Positions 46,411 to 54,995 of a stretch of DNA of 59,673 nucleotides are shown in pieces. The DNA comes from Paulinella micropora (lineage: Eukaryota; Cercozoa; Imbricatea; Euglyphida), in NCBI GenBank assembly GCA_009731375.1, contig BJOX01000147.1:493200-552872 (forward strand). The letters are read 5' to 3'. The position numbers and the translations under genes were made by a program. The notes beneath the pieces are model-generated. The model saw nothing but the letters and a program-made list of their open reading frames with translations. It was not told the origin of the DNA and ran no database searches. Each line of letters starts with the position of its first letter. Within the stretch, counting starts at the first letter, position 1.

Positions 46411-46710
46411 CTACCTCGCCCCCGCCGTCCTCCCTCGGTGGCGGCCGGCGCCGGCGCACGTGCGTTCGAGTCCGGGCAGCGGCAGCCCCCCGCCCCAGCG
46501 ACGGGCCGGGGCCTCGCCCGGGGGGGCGGGCGCCCCGCCGCCCAGGGCCCCGCGCGCGCGAGCCAGGGCCCGGTCGGCCGCCCGCAGCAGTTGGTCGCAT
46601 TCCTGTACGAGGTCTAGGCACGACGACTCCAGCGTGCCCGGCGGGGCCGGACCCGGGCCGGCGGAGCCCGCGTGGCCGGCAGGCAGGGGGGCACCCGGCG
46701 CGTCGTCCAT
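46411..46710 (-). CDS. Possible small helical protein
   Basis: ATG 46710 opens 99 residues. The centre (SSCLDLVQECDQLLRAADRALARARG) looks like an amphipathic helix, and the flanks are Pro/Gly/Ala-rich. It lies head to head with the BspA gene at 46962. Codon composition of this region makes open frames cheap, so this is tentative. Confidence 0.3.
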   Translation of the reverse strand: MDDAPGAPLPAGHAGSAGPGPAPPGTLESSCLDLVQECDQLLRAADRALARARGALGGGAPAPPGEAPARRWGGGLPLPGLERTCAGAGRHRGRTAGAR

Positions 46711-46961
46711 GGTTTGGCCGGGGAGGAATGAGCGGGCGATGACCGGCCGCTCGGCCCTGTCCGCCCCCTGCCCCGCCCGTGCCCCCCCTTCCCCAACCCC
46801 GAGGGGAAGAAACGAGAGAACCCCCTCCCCGGGAGAGCAGGAGGCGGAGGGGAGGGGCAGCTTCCTCCCTCTTTCTCCCCTGCCTCCAGGCCAGGCTGCG
46901 GGAGGGCCGGCAAAAGCGAGCGGCGGCGAGTAGTAGGTCTTGGCAAAGGAGGACCCTTAGC

Positions 46962-49496
46962 ATGCCCTGGCGGAGCACAGCACAGCTGTGGGTTCTGTTG
47001 GCCTGGTGGGCAACCCTGGCCCGGGGTTTCTGCCCCTATCACCCATCCGGTGCGAGCACGGCCTCACCTAGCCCGGCGCCTGGCCCGGCGACGGCGCTGC
47101 TAGAAATCAACGTGACGGTCAGCGGGGCCCAGTACACTATCCCGGCCAGCGGCCTTGGCTTGGCCAGGCGCCGGACGGGCCAGCAGCTGGCCGCCGGCTA
47201 CACGGTGGCTTGGGGCGATGGCTCGGCGCCCGGGTACTGCCAGCACGACGGCGCGCCGTGCAACCACACGTACGCTAACCCCGGCACGTACTCCCTCGAG
47301 CTGTCGGGCCCGGTCCTGGGCTGGAGCATGCTGTTTGCTACGACCACGGTCTGCCGGGACTACTTCGCTGGTGCGTGGAACGATGGGTTTGCGAATACGT
47401 GCCTTATGTACGCGGGCGAGGCCAAGTACGAGGTGTTTAGCTCCTGGTCCTCGCTGTTGGGTGGCAACGGCATGTGTAATTGGTACGTGGGCGCCCAGAA
47501 CCAGGGCACGCTGGGGCTGGACGCTCCGCAGGTCTGCTGCTTCTGCGGTGGCGGCGAACAACAGCCAGGCGAAGAGCCGGGCGCTGCTCTGACCGCCATT
47601 CGCCGCTGGGGGCAAATCGAGCTGCACCCGACGGCGGGCCGCCACTTGCAGAACCTGGCGTCGCTGACGTACGTGGCGCCCCTGCCGCCCGCGCCGGGCC
47701 TGACGTCACTGTACCGGTCCTTCAGCGGGTTGGACTCGCTGGCCGGGGCCCTGGACGTGTCGGCGCTGGACACGAGCCAGGTAGAGGACCTCGGCTACGT
47801 GTTTGCCGAGTCCTTCCTGGCGGAGCCCCAGGGCCTCGCGCAATGGCAGGTGGGCGCCGTGCGCGACCTGTCGTTTGCTTTCGCGCAGACCGGGGGCCGC
47901 TTTGTAGGCGTGGAGGGCTGGACCACGAGTGCGCTGGTCAACGCCACGGGCGCCTTCAGCCACGCGGTGGGCTTCGACCGGGACCTGAACGGCTGGCACG
48001 TGTCGGGGCTCCTGGACTACCGCCTCATGTTCGCCGGCGCGACCAACTTTAGCCACGGCCTGCCGTCGTGGTGGCAGTCGCTGCCGGGGGCGTTCTCCGA
48101 GAGCGACTGCACGAACGCGCTGCGCGGCACGAGGCTGCAGCGGACCGCGGGCCTGGCCTCGGCTTGTGGTTCTGCTCACGATGACCTGATCCTGCGTTAC
48201 CAGACCACCTCAGACTGTGGTGGCTCGTATCGTCCCGCCTTGCAGTTCCTGGACCCGGGCGTGGCGGGCGTCAACGGCCAGACGGCGGGTAGCCACAGCT
48301 TCTCGGTCGACTTCGGGCTGGGCGGGGGCTTCGTGTCCTGCCAGCAGGCAGCCGGCACGAGCACGTGCGCCTCGCCCGTCAGCTCGGCACCTTACCTGCC
48401 ACGCCAACTGCGCCTCCGTGGCGTGTTGGACGGCCTGCAGGGCTTTACCCATAAATGCGTGCGTATCCTAGAGGTGTCCAGCTGGGGCCAGGTAAGCATG
48501 ACATCGAGGTTCTCTTCCTGGTATGCTTCTTCTCCCAGTGATCCGCGGTACAACTGGCTCTTCAACGCCGGTGCAATCGACAACTGGTCGTACCAGACCC
48601 AGTGTACCTACTTGGCCCCGATCCAGGGCACCCGCGCCTTTGCCCACCTCGACGACTTCAGAAGCCTCTTGTATAACTACCGAGCTCTGACGGGGGACAT
48701 TGGGCACTGGGACATACCTCTGTCCGGCAATCTCTTTGCCTTGCTTTATTCCGCCTGGGCTTTTAACCAGCCCTTGTTCTGGAATACTACCGGGGTGACA
48801 AACATGGATTCGGTCTTTGCGAACACGCGGGTCTTCAACGCGGACCTCAGCGCGCTGGACGTTAGTAACGTTCAGTCGTTTAAACGCACGTTCGAGGCTG
48901 CCAGAGATTTCAACCAGCCCCTGGCACACTGGAACACCAGGCATGCCACGAGTCTCTACCGGATGTTTGCGGAGACGAAAAAATTTAATCAGGACATTAG
49001 CAGCTGGGACGTAAGTCAGGTCCAGTATTTCGACTCCATGTTCCACGACGCGCAAGAATTTAACCAGCCCTTAGCTGGCTGGAGGATTGCAGCCCCGAGC
49101 AGCAGCATGATAAGCATGTTTAAGAATACTCGCAAGTTCAACCAGCCCCTGGGCGCCTGGAATATGTCAACGGTGTACGACATAGGCTACCAGTTTGCCA
49201 ACGCCAAGGCCTTCAACCAGGATCTCAGCGGCTGGGACGTGCGGTCACTTCACAGAGGCGATAACATGTGGGCCAGCAACCGCCACATCTTCGACGGCGC
49301 CTGTGCCTTCAACCAAGACCTGAGCGCCTGGGACGTGCCGGCGTTTGTACTGGAAGTCTGTCAGGATTTCGTGCAGTCGGGCTGGTTCACGTTCGCCCAG
49401 TTGCCGTACGTGGCTTGCCAGCAAGCGTATGGCGCCGGTAGCTTTACGACCACAAACCAGCAAGACCGGCAGACCTACTGTGCCAGTCTGCCATAG
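46962..49496 (+). CDS. Secreted PKD-like plus BspA/DUF285 repeat protein
   Basis: ATG 46962 starts a signal peptide (LWVLLAWWATLARGFC, residues 9-24); the upstream open frame is Arg/Pro-rich and not used. The product is 844 residues. Residues of about 85-110 hold VAWGDGSAPGYC and CNHTYANPGTYSLEL, a PKD-like unit. An insert with several Cys (about 125-195) follows, then a first DUF285-like series, a second Cys-bearing beta region, and from about residue 590 at least eight DUF285 repeats (MDSVFANTRVFNADLSALDVS, FNQDISSWDVSQVQ). The tail has paired Cys. It ends at TAG 49494-49496. It is a diverged paralogue of 39478-41710, inverted relative to it, and both are intronless. Function inferred as surface adhesion or host recognition. 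The frame is intact over 2.5 kb. Confidence 0.85.
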   Translation: MPWRSTAQLWVLLAWWATLARGFCPYHPSGASTASPSPAPGPATALLEINVTVSGAQYTIPASGLGLARRRTGQQLAAGYTVAWGDGSAPGYCQHDGAPCNHTYANPGTYSLELSGPVLGWSMLFATTTVCRDYFAGAWNDGFANTCLMYAGEAKYEVFSSWSSLLGGNGMCNWYVGAQNQGTLGLDAPQVCCFCGGGEQQPGEEPGAALTAIRRWGQIELHPTAGRHLQNLASLTYVAPLPPAPGLTSLYRSFSGLDSLAGALDVSALDTSQVEDLGYVFAESFLAEPQGLAQWQVGAVRDLSFAFAQTGGRFVGVEGWTTSALVNATGAFSHAVGFDRDLNGWHVSGLLDYRLMFAGATNFSHGLPSWWQSLPGAFSESDCTNALRGTRLQRTAGLASACGSAHDDLILRYQTTSDCGGSYRPALQFLDPGVAGVNGQTAGSHSFSVDFGLGGGFVSCQQAAGTSTCASPVSSAPYLPRQLRLRGVLDGLQGFTHKCVRILEVSSWGQVSMTSRFSSWYASSPSDPRYNWLFNAGAIDNWSYQTQCTYLAPIQGTRAFAHLDDFRSLLYNYRALTGDIGHWDIPLSGNLFALLYSAWAFNQPLFWNTTGVTNMDSVFANTRVFNADLSALDVSNVQSFKRTFEAARDFNQPLAHWNTRHATSLYRMFAETKKFNQDISSWDVSQVQYFDSMFHDAQEFNQPLAGWRIAAPSSSMISMFKNTRKFNQPLGAWNMSTVYDIGYQFANAKAFNQDLSGWDVRSLHRGDNMWASNRHIFDGACAFNQDLSAWDVPAFVLEVCQDFVQSGWFTFAQLPYVACQQAYGAGSFTTTNQQDRQTYCASLP

Positions 49497-49889
49497 CCCG
49501 TGGGGGACCCGCGGGGGACCCGTGGGGCACCCCCGGTTGGGCTAGCACTAGCTGGCCTAGGGGCTTCTCTCGCCGGACGCGCGGTTAGAGAGCTTACAAG
49601 CAGAAGGCCCCTGCTCCTTTGCTCCGGGAGTCGGTCAGCTGGGCAGCGTGAGCGGCGAGTGAGGAGAGGAAGGAGAAAAGAGGGCTGTGCACGCCGCCCC
49701 CCGGGGGGGGAGTCCCGATATTAGACAGGAAGCCAAAAGGGGTCTGGCGCCTCGTCCTCCCCCCAGTGGTTTGCAGCGAGTTCTTAAAAGTCAGGCTCTG
49801 TAACAGAAACCTGGTTAGCCTTAGCACCCCGGCCACCGGAATACAACCAGGGGCTATGGCAGCGCCAGAACCCTTTGCTCCGTCAGGCC
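49497..49889. other. Convergent intergenic region, no gene seen
   Basis: Tail-to-tail spacer between the plus-strand BspA gene and the minus-strand LRR-like gene. It begins with a GGGGGACCCG direct repeat. I see no canonical poly(A) hexamer for the BspA gene here. Confidence 0.4.
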
Positions 49890-52055
49890 TTAAGCCCCCG
49901 GGCCGGTGTAGACTACGCGGGCGCGGGCGAGCGCGGACGACGGGCTCCCGCCCGACCAGCGCACCTCCACGTTTCGCGCCCCCCCGTCGCTGCCGCGCAC
50001 ACAGACGAGGGGCGGGGAGTTGCCGCAGTGCAGCAGGTACAGCCGCACGGGCGGTGCGCCCACCGGCGCACACAGCGTGAGCCGCCGGCAGCCCAGCCCC
50101 CCCGCACCCCGCAGCAGGACTACCCGGTTCAGGGGGCAGAGCCGCAACAGCCACGCCGGGTCGGGAGGGCTCAGGGGCCCGGCGCCCAGCAGCACACGCT
50201 GCACGCACGGCAGCGCCAGCCCCCGCGGGCTGCGCAGCGCTTGCCACAGGGCGCCCCGGACCTCGCAAGCTACCTCCGGGGCCAGCCAGGGCCGGGCGGT
50301 CTGTAGGCAGGCCAGGCGGTCCGGCCGCCCGAGCGAGACCCCCGCCCAGGGCTGGTGGTAGCCGCGGGCCAAGAGATCGTGGTCCAGCCCGTTCGGCCAG
50401 TGCAGCCCCTGGCAGTGCAGCAGTGTGTGCCGGAAGAAGGCCGGCGGGGCGGCCGGCAGCAGCAGGGGCGCCTGGGCGGTGGGCGCCAGCCCCAGGAGCC
50501 ACAACTCTCGGGGCGCGCGGCCCGGGTGGACGCGGAGGCGCCCCGCCCGCTCCGGGCCCACCCCTAGCAGCAAGGTGTGCTGTGGCGACAGAAAACGGAG
50601 GCCCAGCTCGTCCTGGCCGTCCACGGCGCCCAGCGCGGCCGTCAAGTCGTACCGGGTCTGCGAGTCGCGGTCGTCGTCTTCGATGACCGTGAGAGCGCAC
50701 TGGCCCCGGACGGTAAGGCTGGGCAGGCCCCAGCCTACCTTGGTTTCCGCCAGGCGCGGGCAGTCTACCAGCACGACCCCGGCCGGCCGGGGCGCCCGGG
50801 CAGCGGCGAACGTCGGGAGGAGCAAGCCCTTCAGGGTAGACAAGCCGCAGTCTTCGAACCACAGGTGCTCGGCGGTGGTGGAGACAAACCGCGGGCGCTG
50901 GCAGCCCCGCAGGCACAGCTTCAGGGGCGGTGGCTCTGGGCACAAAAACACGACCGTGTGCGCTCGTGGTAGCACCAGGGTGGTGTCGGGGAAGCGGGCC
51001 GCCGGCGCCGCCCTCCGCCACCAGCGGGCGACGCGGCCCGGGCCGGGGCGGGGGCGCAGCGACACACGACAGTCCAGCAGGGTGTCCGAGGCAAGCGCCC
51101 AGTCCGGGCGCGCCCCGCCGGCCGCCGCGTCCGTGCACTGGAGCCACAGGGTGCGGAGCCGGCCGAAGGCGGTCGGCAGCAGAGTGAACAAGGCCTGGAC
51201 ATCCACCCCGCCCCCACCGCGGACGTGCAACTTCTCCACCAGGCCGGGCCGGAAGAAGTGGCCGGCCCCGCCGGGGGGGCACTCGCACAGCTGCCGCAAA
51301 AAGTCAGACACGTAGGCCCGGCCGGCGGTCGGCTGGGCCGCGCGGCAGTCGAGCTCCAGGCGGCGGAACCAACCCTTCGCGAGCCAGCCGCACCACACGG
51401 CGGGGGTAAAGGCGCGCTGTACCCTCAGCAGGCGCTGCGCGCGGCCTTTCGCCGCGCCCCAGCACCCCCGGTCCGGCAAGAGCGCCAGCAGCCCCCGGAC
51501 GTGCGCTACGAACGCGGCGGGGGGGGCCGCGCCGTCTGCGCGGAGGCAGGCTCCCCACGCGTGGCCGAGGGCCGGGCGGTGGCCGAGGGCCGGGCCCGCG
51601 GGTGGCGGGGGGGGTGTCCCTGCCACACCCACCCGGTGGCACAGCGCGGCGTAGTACTCGTCGGTGAGCCGGTCGCGCTCCGCCGGCGGCAGCCCGGCCC
51701 TGTCTAGGACAGACAGGAACTGCAGGCCGCCCGGCGTCCGGCGCCCGCGCAGGCCCACCGCCTCTTCGCGCAGGGACGCTAGCCGGCTGCACAGGCTGGT
51801 CCACCCGGACCGGTCCAGGGCGTAACAAAACAGCAGGTACGACAGGACCACCCGGCGCACTAGGCGGAGCAGCAGGAGCAGCCTGGCGTCGTCCAGCTGG
51901 GTGCGGGAGGCGCCGCTGAGCCGCAGGTGCAGCAGGTCCGGCCCGGAGAGCAGGCCCGTGCCACGGATGTGTTCGGCCGCTACCTCCAGCGCCGCCTCCC
52001 GCTTGGTACGCAACCCGGGCGCCCCAGGCGGTGCCGGCCCGGCGGCGCGGAACAT
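49890..52055 (-). CDS. Large leucine-rich-repeat-like protein
   Basis: I chose ATG 52055 (MFRAAGPAPPGAPG), giving 721 residues; the upstream frame to 52514 crosses the poly(A) region of the next gene and is Pro/Arg-rich. The N-terminal 250 residues are helical (LLLLLRLVRRVVLSYLLFCYALD). From about residue 290 the sequence has irregular repeats with Leu-x-Leu strands and Cys/Asp turns (LWLQCTD, LCLRGCQRPRF, HLWFEDCGLSTLKGL, VVLVDCPRLAE), as in Cys-containing or BspA-type LRRs. There is no signal peptide, so the product is probably intracellular, for example a substrate adaptor, but no F-box is evident. It is related in style to 57473-59662 and to the fragment at 21010-21660. The frame is intact. 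Confidence 0.65.
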   Translation of the reverse strand: MFRAAGPAPPGAPGLRTKREAALEVAAEHIRGTGLLSGPDLLHLRLSGASRTQLDDARLLLLLRLVRRVVLSYLLFCYALDRSGWTSLCSRLASLREEAVGLRGRRTPGGLQFLSVLDRAGLPPAERDRLTDEYYAALCHRVGVAGTPPPPPAGPALGHRPALGHAWGACLRADGAAPPAAFVAHVRGLLALLPDRGCWGAAKGRAQRLLRVQRAFTPAVWCGWLAKGWFRRLELDCRAAQPTAGRAYVSDFLRQLCECPPGGAGHFFRPGLVEKLHVRGGGGVDVQALFTLLPTAFGRLRTLWLQCTDAAAGGARPDWALASDTLLDCRVSLRPRPGPGRVARWWRRAAPAARFPDTTLVLPRAHTVVFLCPEPPPLKLCLRGCQRPRFVSTTAEHLWFEDCGLSTLKGLLLPTFAAARAPRPAGVVLVDCPRLAETKVGWGLPSLTVRGQCALTVIEDDDRDSQTRYDLTAALGAVDGQDELGLRFLSPQHTLLLGVGPERAGRLRVHPGRAPRELWLLGLAPTAQAPLLLPAAPPAFFRHTLLHCQGLHWPNGLDHDLLARGYHQPWAGVSLGRPDRLACLQTARPWLAPEVACEVRGALWQALRSPRGLALPCVQRVLLGAGPLSPPDPAWLLRLCPLNRVVLLRGAGGLGCRRLTLCAPVGAPPVRLYLLHCGNSPPLVCVRGSDGGARNVEVRWSGGSPSSALARARVVYTGPGA

Positions 52056-52376
52056 GGGGGGCGTAGGGCCCGGGGGGTAAAACTCGGGCGCGAGCGTCTC
52101 CTCGCCACGGGGTGGGGTGGGGTTCCGGCGCGAGCGCCTCCAAGCCGGGGAGGGGTGGCAGGTAGGTGTCGGCACGGGGCAGGCGGTCCGGGGAGAGCGG
52201 GCGGGTGCCGCGGGGGGAGGAAGGAAGGGAAGGGGAGGAGGACCCCCCTCTCCTCCCTGGTATCCCCTTCTCTCTTGTCCCGCTCCTTGGGGCGCGCCGC
52301 ATGCAGAGCGCCGCCGCGCGGACGAGACGGGGCGGCCGCACGGGATCAGAAAACACAGACAGTCCACGCCCTGAAT

Positions 52377-52382
52377 TTTATT
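52377..52382 (-). terminator. Poly(A) signal AATAAA, minus strand
   Basis: TTTATT on the plus strand, 101 bases past the stop of the gene at 52483 and inside the promoter-proximal region of the next minus-strand gene. Confidence 0.55.
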
Positions 52383-52482
52383 GACACTAACCGAAAAGAA
52401 AGGGGCCGGCGGAGTGGCCGGGCGAGCTCTCCCCGGCACCGAACCCTCCGGACGCGGGAGGGCCACGGAAGCGGCCAGTGAG

Positions 52483-53856
52483 TCAGTGCTCGACGGGGCG
52501 TTCGTGGCTGACAACCACCCGGCCGGGGCGGGAGCCCTCCTCGGGCCTGCTCTTGCCGTGGATCCCCCCTCCCCCGAAACAATACGAGCCCACGAGCACC
52601 GACAGCGCCACCGGCCAGTCGCGCCGCACGTGGCGGAGGTGCGGGTCTAGGTACTGACGAAAGAAGCGGTGGAAGGGCTGCTGGCGGGCGTGCGCGGGCA
52701 GGCACAGCGCCCCCCGGCCCTCCGGCTGCTCTCTCGCCCCCGCGAGCTCCATCACCTCGAAGCTCTGGGCAAAGTGCTCAGGCCATTCGGCGGCGGCGGG
52801 GGCAGAGACGGGCACTCCGTCGTAGTTGGGGCGCACCCGAAAGGAGCGCAGGACGTAGCGGGTCCCGGCCCGCTGTACCGCGGACGCTAGCACGTCGCGT
52901 AGCCCGGACGCGGCGCTCGGCGAAGAAGGGGCCAGGGCGTCGAGGAGCAGCGCCGTGTCCGCCGGGGGCAGAGCCTGGCTGCCAGCGGCAGAGTGCGGGC
53001 CGGGCCCGTCGCCCGGCTCGAGGACACGCAGCCGCACCGTGAGTTCGTGGCGCCGGCTCTGGCCCGTAAGCGAATCTAGTTGGGCCGGCCAGAATTGTCC
53101 GTCGTACCACAGCCACAGCGCGTCCAGTGGCCTGGCCCCCAGCGCCAACAGGGCGAACGAGCACTCGGAGCTTAGTTCGTCCTGCCTGCGCCGCGCCTCG
53201 TCGTGGGCCAGGCCGTGAAACACGGGCTCGAGCGCGCGGCGCACAGCCTCCGCTCCTGCCTGTCGCAGCAGCTCCAGGCAGCGACCGAGGTTGTCCTGCC
53301 CCAAGCTGCAGGCAGGCCAGGCGCTGAGTGCCAGGGCCCGCCCCAGGGCGTTGTGCCGGAAGGCGCAGCCGCACCGCGGGGCGCTGCCGTGCGGCTTGGG
53401 CCCCGTGCAGCGGGGGTGGGCCCTGGTGGCCCGGTGCTGCAGCACGCCGGCAAAGAAGGCCACCAGCTTGTCCGTGGCGCTGGGGTCGGGCGCGCAGCCC
53501 GTCGACAGCGCGTGGCGCGAGCCCACCGCCAGCATACAGTCCGCCACCGCGGCCGGGGTGCACGAGGCCTGGGCGCCGATCGCCGCGGTGAGAGCCGCCT
53601 TGTTGAGGGACACTAGCCTGGCCGCCAGGAAACAGTCCTGCGGGCCGGGGCGCAGGGGCCACCTGGTCCGGGAAAACGCCCGGCGCTTCGGGGGCGTCCC
53701 CGGGCCGGCATAGGCCGCGAGGCGGCCCCGCTTCTTCCGACTTTTCAGCTCGTGGGTTATCACGGCTTGGAAGTACCTGGCCCAGAAGCTCGAGTGTGGC
53801 ACGTCCTCCTCGGCGGAGCCGCCGCCGAGGTCGCTAAGTCCGGCAGCGCTAGACAT
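52483..53856 (-). CDS. Unknown 457-residue protein
   Basis: ATG 53856 (MSSAAGLSDLGGG) is the first Met after Arg-rich, poorly protein-like upstream sequence. A basic patch KSRKKRGR follows at about residue 40. The body alternates helices and Cys/His-bearing loops (CTGPKPHGSAPRCGCAFRHNALG, residues of about 150-175, a possible zinc site). ALWLWYDGQFWPAQLD and RYVLRSFRVRPNYDGVPV are ordered strands. The C-terminus (RFFRQYLDPHLRHVRRDWPVAL) is helical and basic. No family recognised. It is divergent from the plus-strand gene at 54251, with a GC-rich repeat-bearing spacer between, so the pair may be coregulated. Confidence 0.6.
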   Translation of the reverse strand: MSSAAGLSDLGGGSAEEDVPHSSFWARYFQAVITHELKSRKKRGRLAAYAGPGTPPKRRAFSRTRWPLRPGPQDCFLAARLVSLNKAALTAAIGAQASCTPAAVADCMLAVGSRHALSTGCAPDPSATDKLVAFFAGVLQHRATRAHPRCTGPKPHGSAPRCGCAFRHNALGRALALSAWPACSLGQDNLGRCLELLRQAGAEAVRRALEPVFHGLAHDEARRRQDELSSECSFALLALGARPLDALWLWYDGQFWPAQLDSLTGQSRRHELTVRLRVLEPGDGPGPHSAAGSQALPPADTALLLDALAPSSPSAASGLRDVLASAVQRAGTRYVLRSFRVRPNYDGVPVSAPAAAEWPEHFAQSFEVMELAGAREQPEGRGALCLPAHARQQPFHRFFRQYLDPHLRHVRRDWPVALSVLVGSYCFGGGGIHGKSRPEEGSRPGRVVVSHERPVEH

Positions 53857-53989
53857 GAGCGGCTTCGGCCGGTGCTGGCTTGGGCGGCTTCGGCCGCTCG
53901 TGCTTTGTGGGGTAGACTGTACCCCCGCGCTGTCCGCTACCCTCCCTGCGCCAGGGCGCGCACGCACCGCGGGGGGCCGGGGAGAGGGG

Positions 53990-54130
53990 GAAAGCGAACG
54001 GCGCCGCGTGCCCCCCTCGGTGGCACGCGTGCCACGGGCGGCGCCGCGTGCCCCCCTCGGGGGCGCCGCGTGCCCCTCGAGGGGGAGGGGCGGGCGCCCG
54101 CGCGCGCCCGTGGGCCCCGGACGGGGGGGG
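53990..54130. repeat. GC-rich short tandem repeat in a divergent spacer
   Basis: Three close copies of GGCGCCGCGTGCCCC..TCG (about 53999, 54040, 54061) and an inverted GTGGCACGCGTGCCAC at 54019-54034, a 16-base palindrome with central CGCG. The location between divergent genes suggests a possible regulatory or origin element; nothing proves this. Confidence 0.55.
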
Positions 54131-54250
54131 CGCTCGCCGGCGCGGCGGCGGACGCGCGAGGCCGGGCGCGCGACGCACGCTGCGCCGGGGGGAGGACGCC
54201 AGCTCCCGGTCCCGGCCACAATTCAATTCCACTCGCTGGAGGCAGAGCCT

Positions 54251-54889
54251 ATGTCTACCCTCTCGTGTACCGCCGACTTGCTCCCCCCGACCCCTCTTCC
54301 GTCTCCGACCGCGGCGGCGCGGACGCTGGCCGGCGCACTGGCCGACGCCCCGTCCGGCGCCCCGGTGCCGGCGGGCCAGAAGCGCCGTGGCGCAGACGCC
54401 CGCCCCTCCACACCCCCGCCACCCCTCAAGCGGCGCAAAGCTGTCTTTGGTCGCCGGGCCCGTGCCGAAATGAAGTTTGCCCGCGCCACCGCCGAGGTGC
54501 ACCGACAGCCACACCTGGCAGCCTATCTCGCCCGGCTCAAGGCCCAGTGGCAGCAAAAGGTCCTGGCTGAGGTGATGGCGTGCCTGCTCCACTTTGGGAC
54601 CGGGGAGGCAGACCAGTGGGACACACAGGAGATCCTGCGGGACCTGGAGCCAAAGGGGGAGAAAGAGTGCGAGAGCGACGACGACGAGGGAGCGGACGGC
54701 TCCTTTTCTCACCCCCTGGCAGCGCTCTTCTACTTTGTGGATCAGGACTTTGACGGGTCCGGTGACGGGTGGGTCAAAGGCCGAGAGAGCTGGGGCTACG
54801 TCATCGCGAGGCTGGAGGCAGTGCCCCAGGAGGTACCCGCGCTCAGAAGGGCCATCCGTGACCTAGCGCTAGGCAACATCTTCTCTTAG
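54251..54889 (+). CDS. Unknown 212-residue protein with nuclear-localisation-type signal
   Basis: ATG 54251 (MSTLSCTADLLPP) follows a relatively AT-rich stretch (CACAATTCAATTCCACTC). Residues 43-63 hold a bipartite basic motif, KRRG then PLKRRK, like a nuclear signal. The middle is helical (RAEMKFARATAEVHR, LARLKAQWQQKVLAEVMACLLHF). An acidic stretch (ECESDDDEGADG) precedes ALFYFVDQDFDGSGDGW, whose DQDFDGSGDG recalls a single EF-hand-like loop but lacks flanking helices of the right form. It ends at TAG 54887-54889. Tail to tail with Rpb5. No family assigned. Confidence 0.6.
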   Translation: MSTLSCTADLLPPTPLPSPTAAARTLAGALADAPSGAPVPAGQKRRGADARPSTPPPPLKRRKAVFGRRARAEMKFARATAEVHRQPHLAAYLARLKAQWQQKVLAEVMACLLHFGTGEADQWDTQEILRDLEPKGEKECESDDDEGADGSFSHPLAALFYFVDQDFDGSGDGWVKGRESWGYVIARLEAVPQEVPALRRAIRDLALGNIFS

Positions 54890-54940
54890 CACCCACCGTT
54901 CTGTTTGCTGAAGAAGGGCTTACGAGAGAGATAGTTATTT

Positions 54941-54949
54941 TTTATTAAA
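54941..54949. terminator. Overlapping bidirectional poly(A) signals
   Basis: TTTATTAAA contains ATTAAA on the plus strand (54944-54949) for the 54251 gene, 55 bases past its stop, and AATAAA on the minus strand (54941-54946) for the Rpb5 gene, 50 bases past its stop. One AT-rich island in GC-rich DNA thus ends two convergent transcripts. Confidence 0.7.
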
Positions 54950-54995
54950 AGTATCGTTCTGTTTTTGACAGCCGGGGGGGGGGGGCGGGCTCCCC

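Noticed and set aside
48492-48538. Intron-like stretch (CAG before GTAAGC, ending TTCTTCTCCCAG) inside the plus-strand BspA gene
   Set aside because: It is 47 bases long and open in frame; removing it would bring TGA directly after CAG, so splicing would truncate the protein.
50425-51315. Plus-strand open frame of 296 codons antisense to the LRR-like gene
   Set aside because: The minus-strand frame is far longer, has structured repeats and an ATG; the plus-strand frame is Arg/Ser/Pro-rich and typical of antisense GC-rich DNA.
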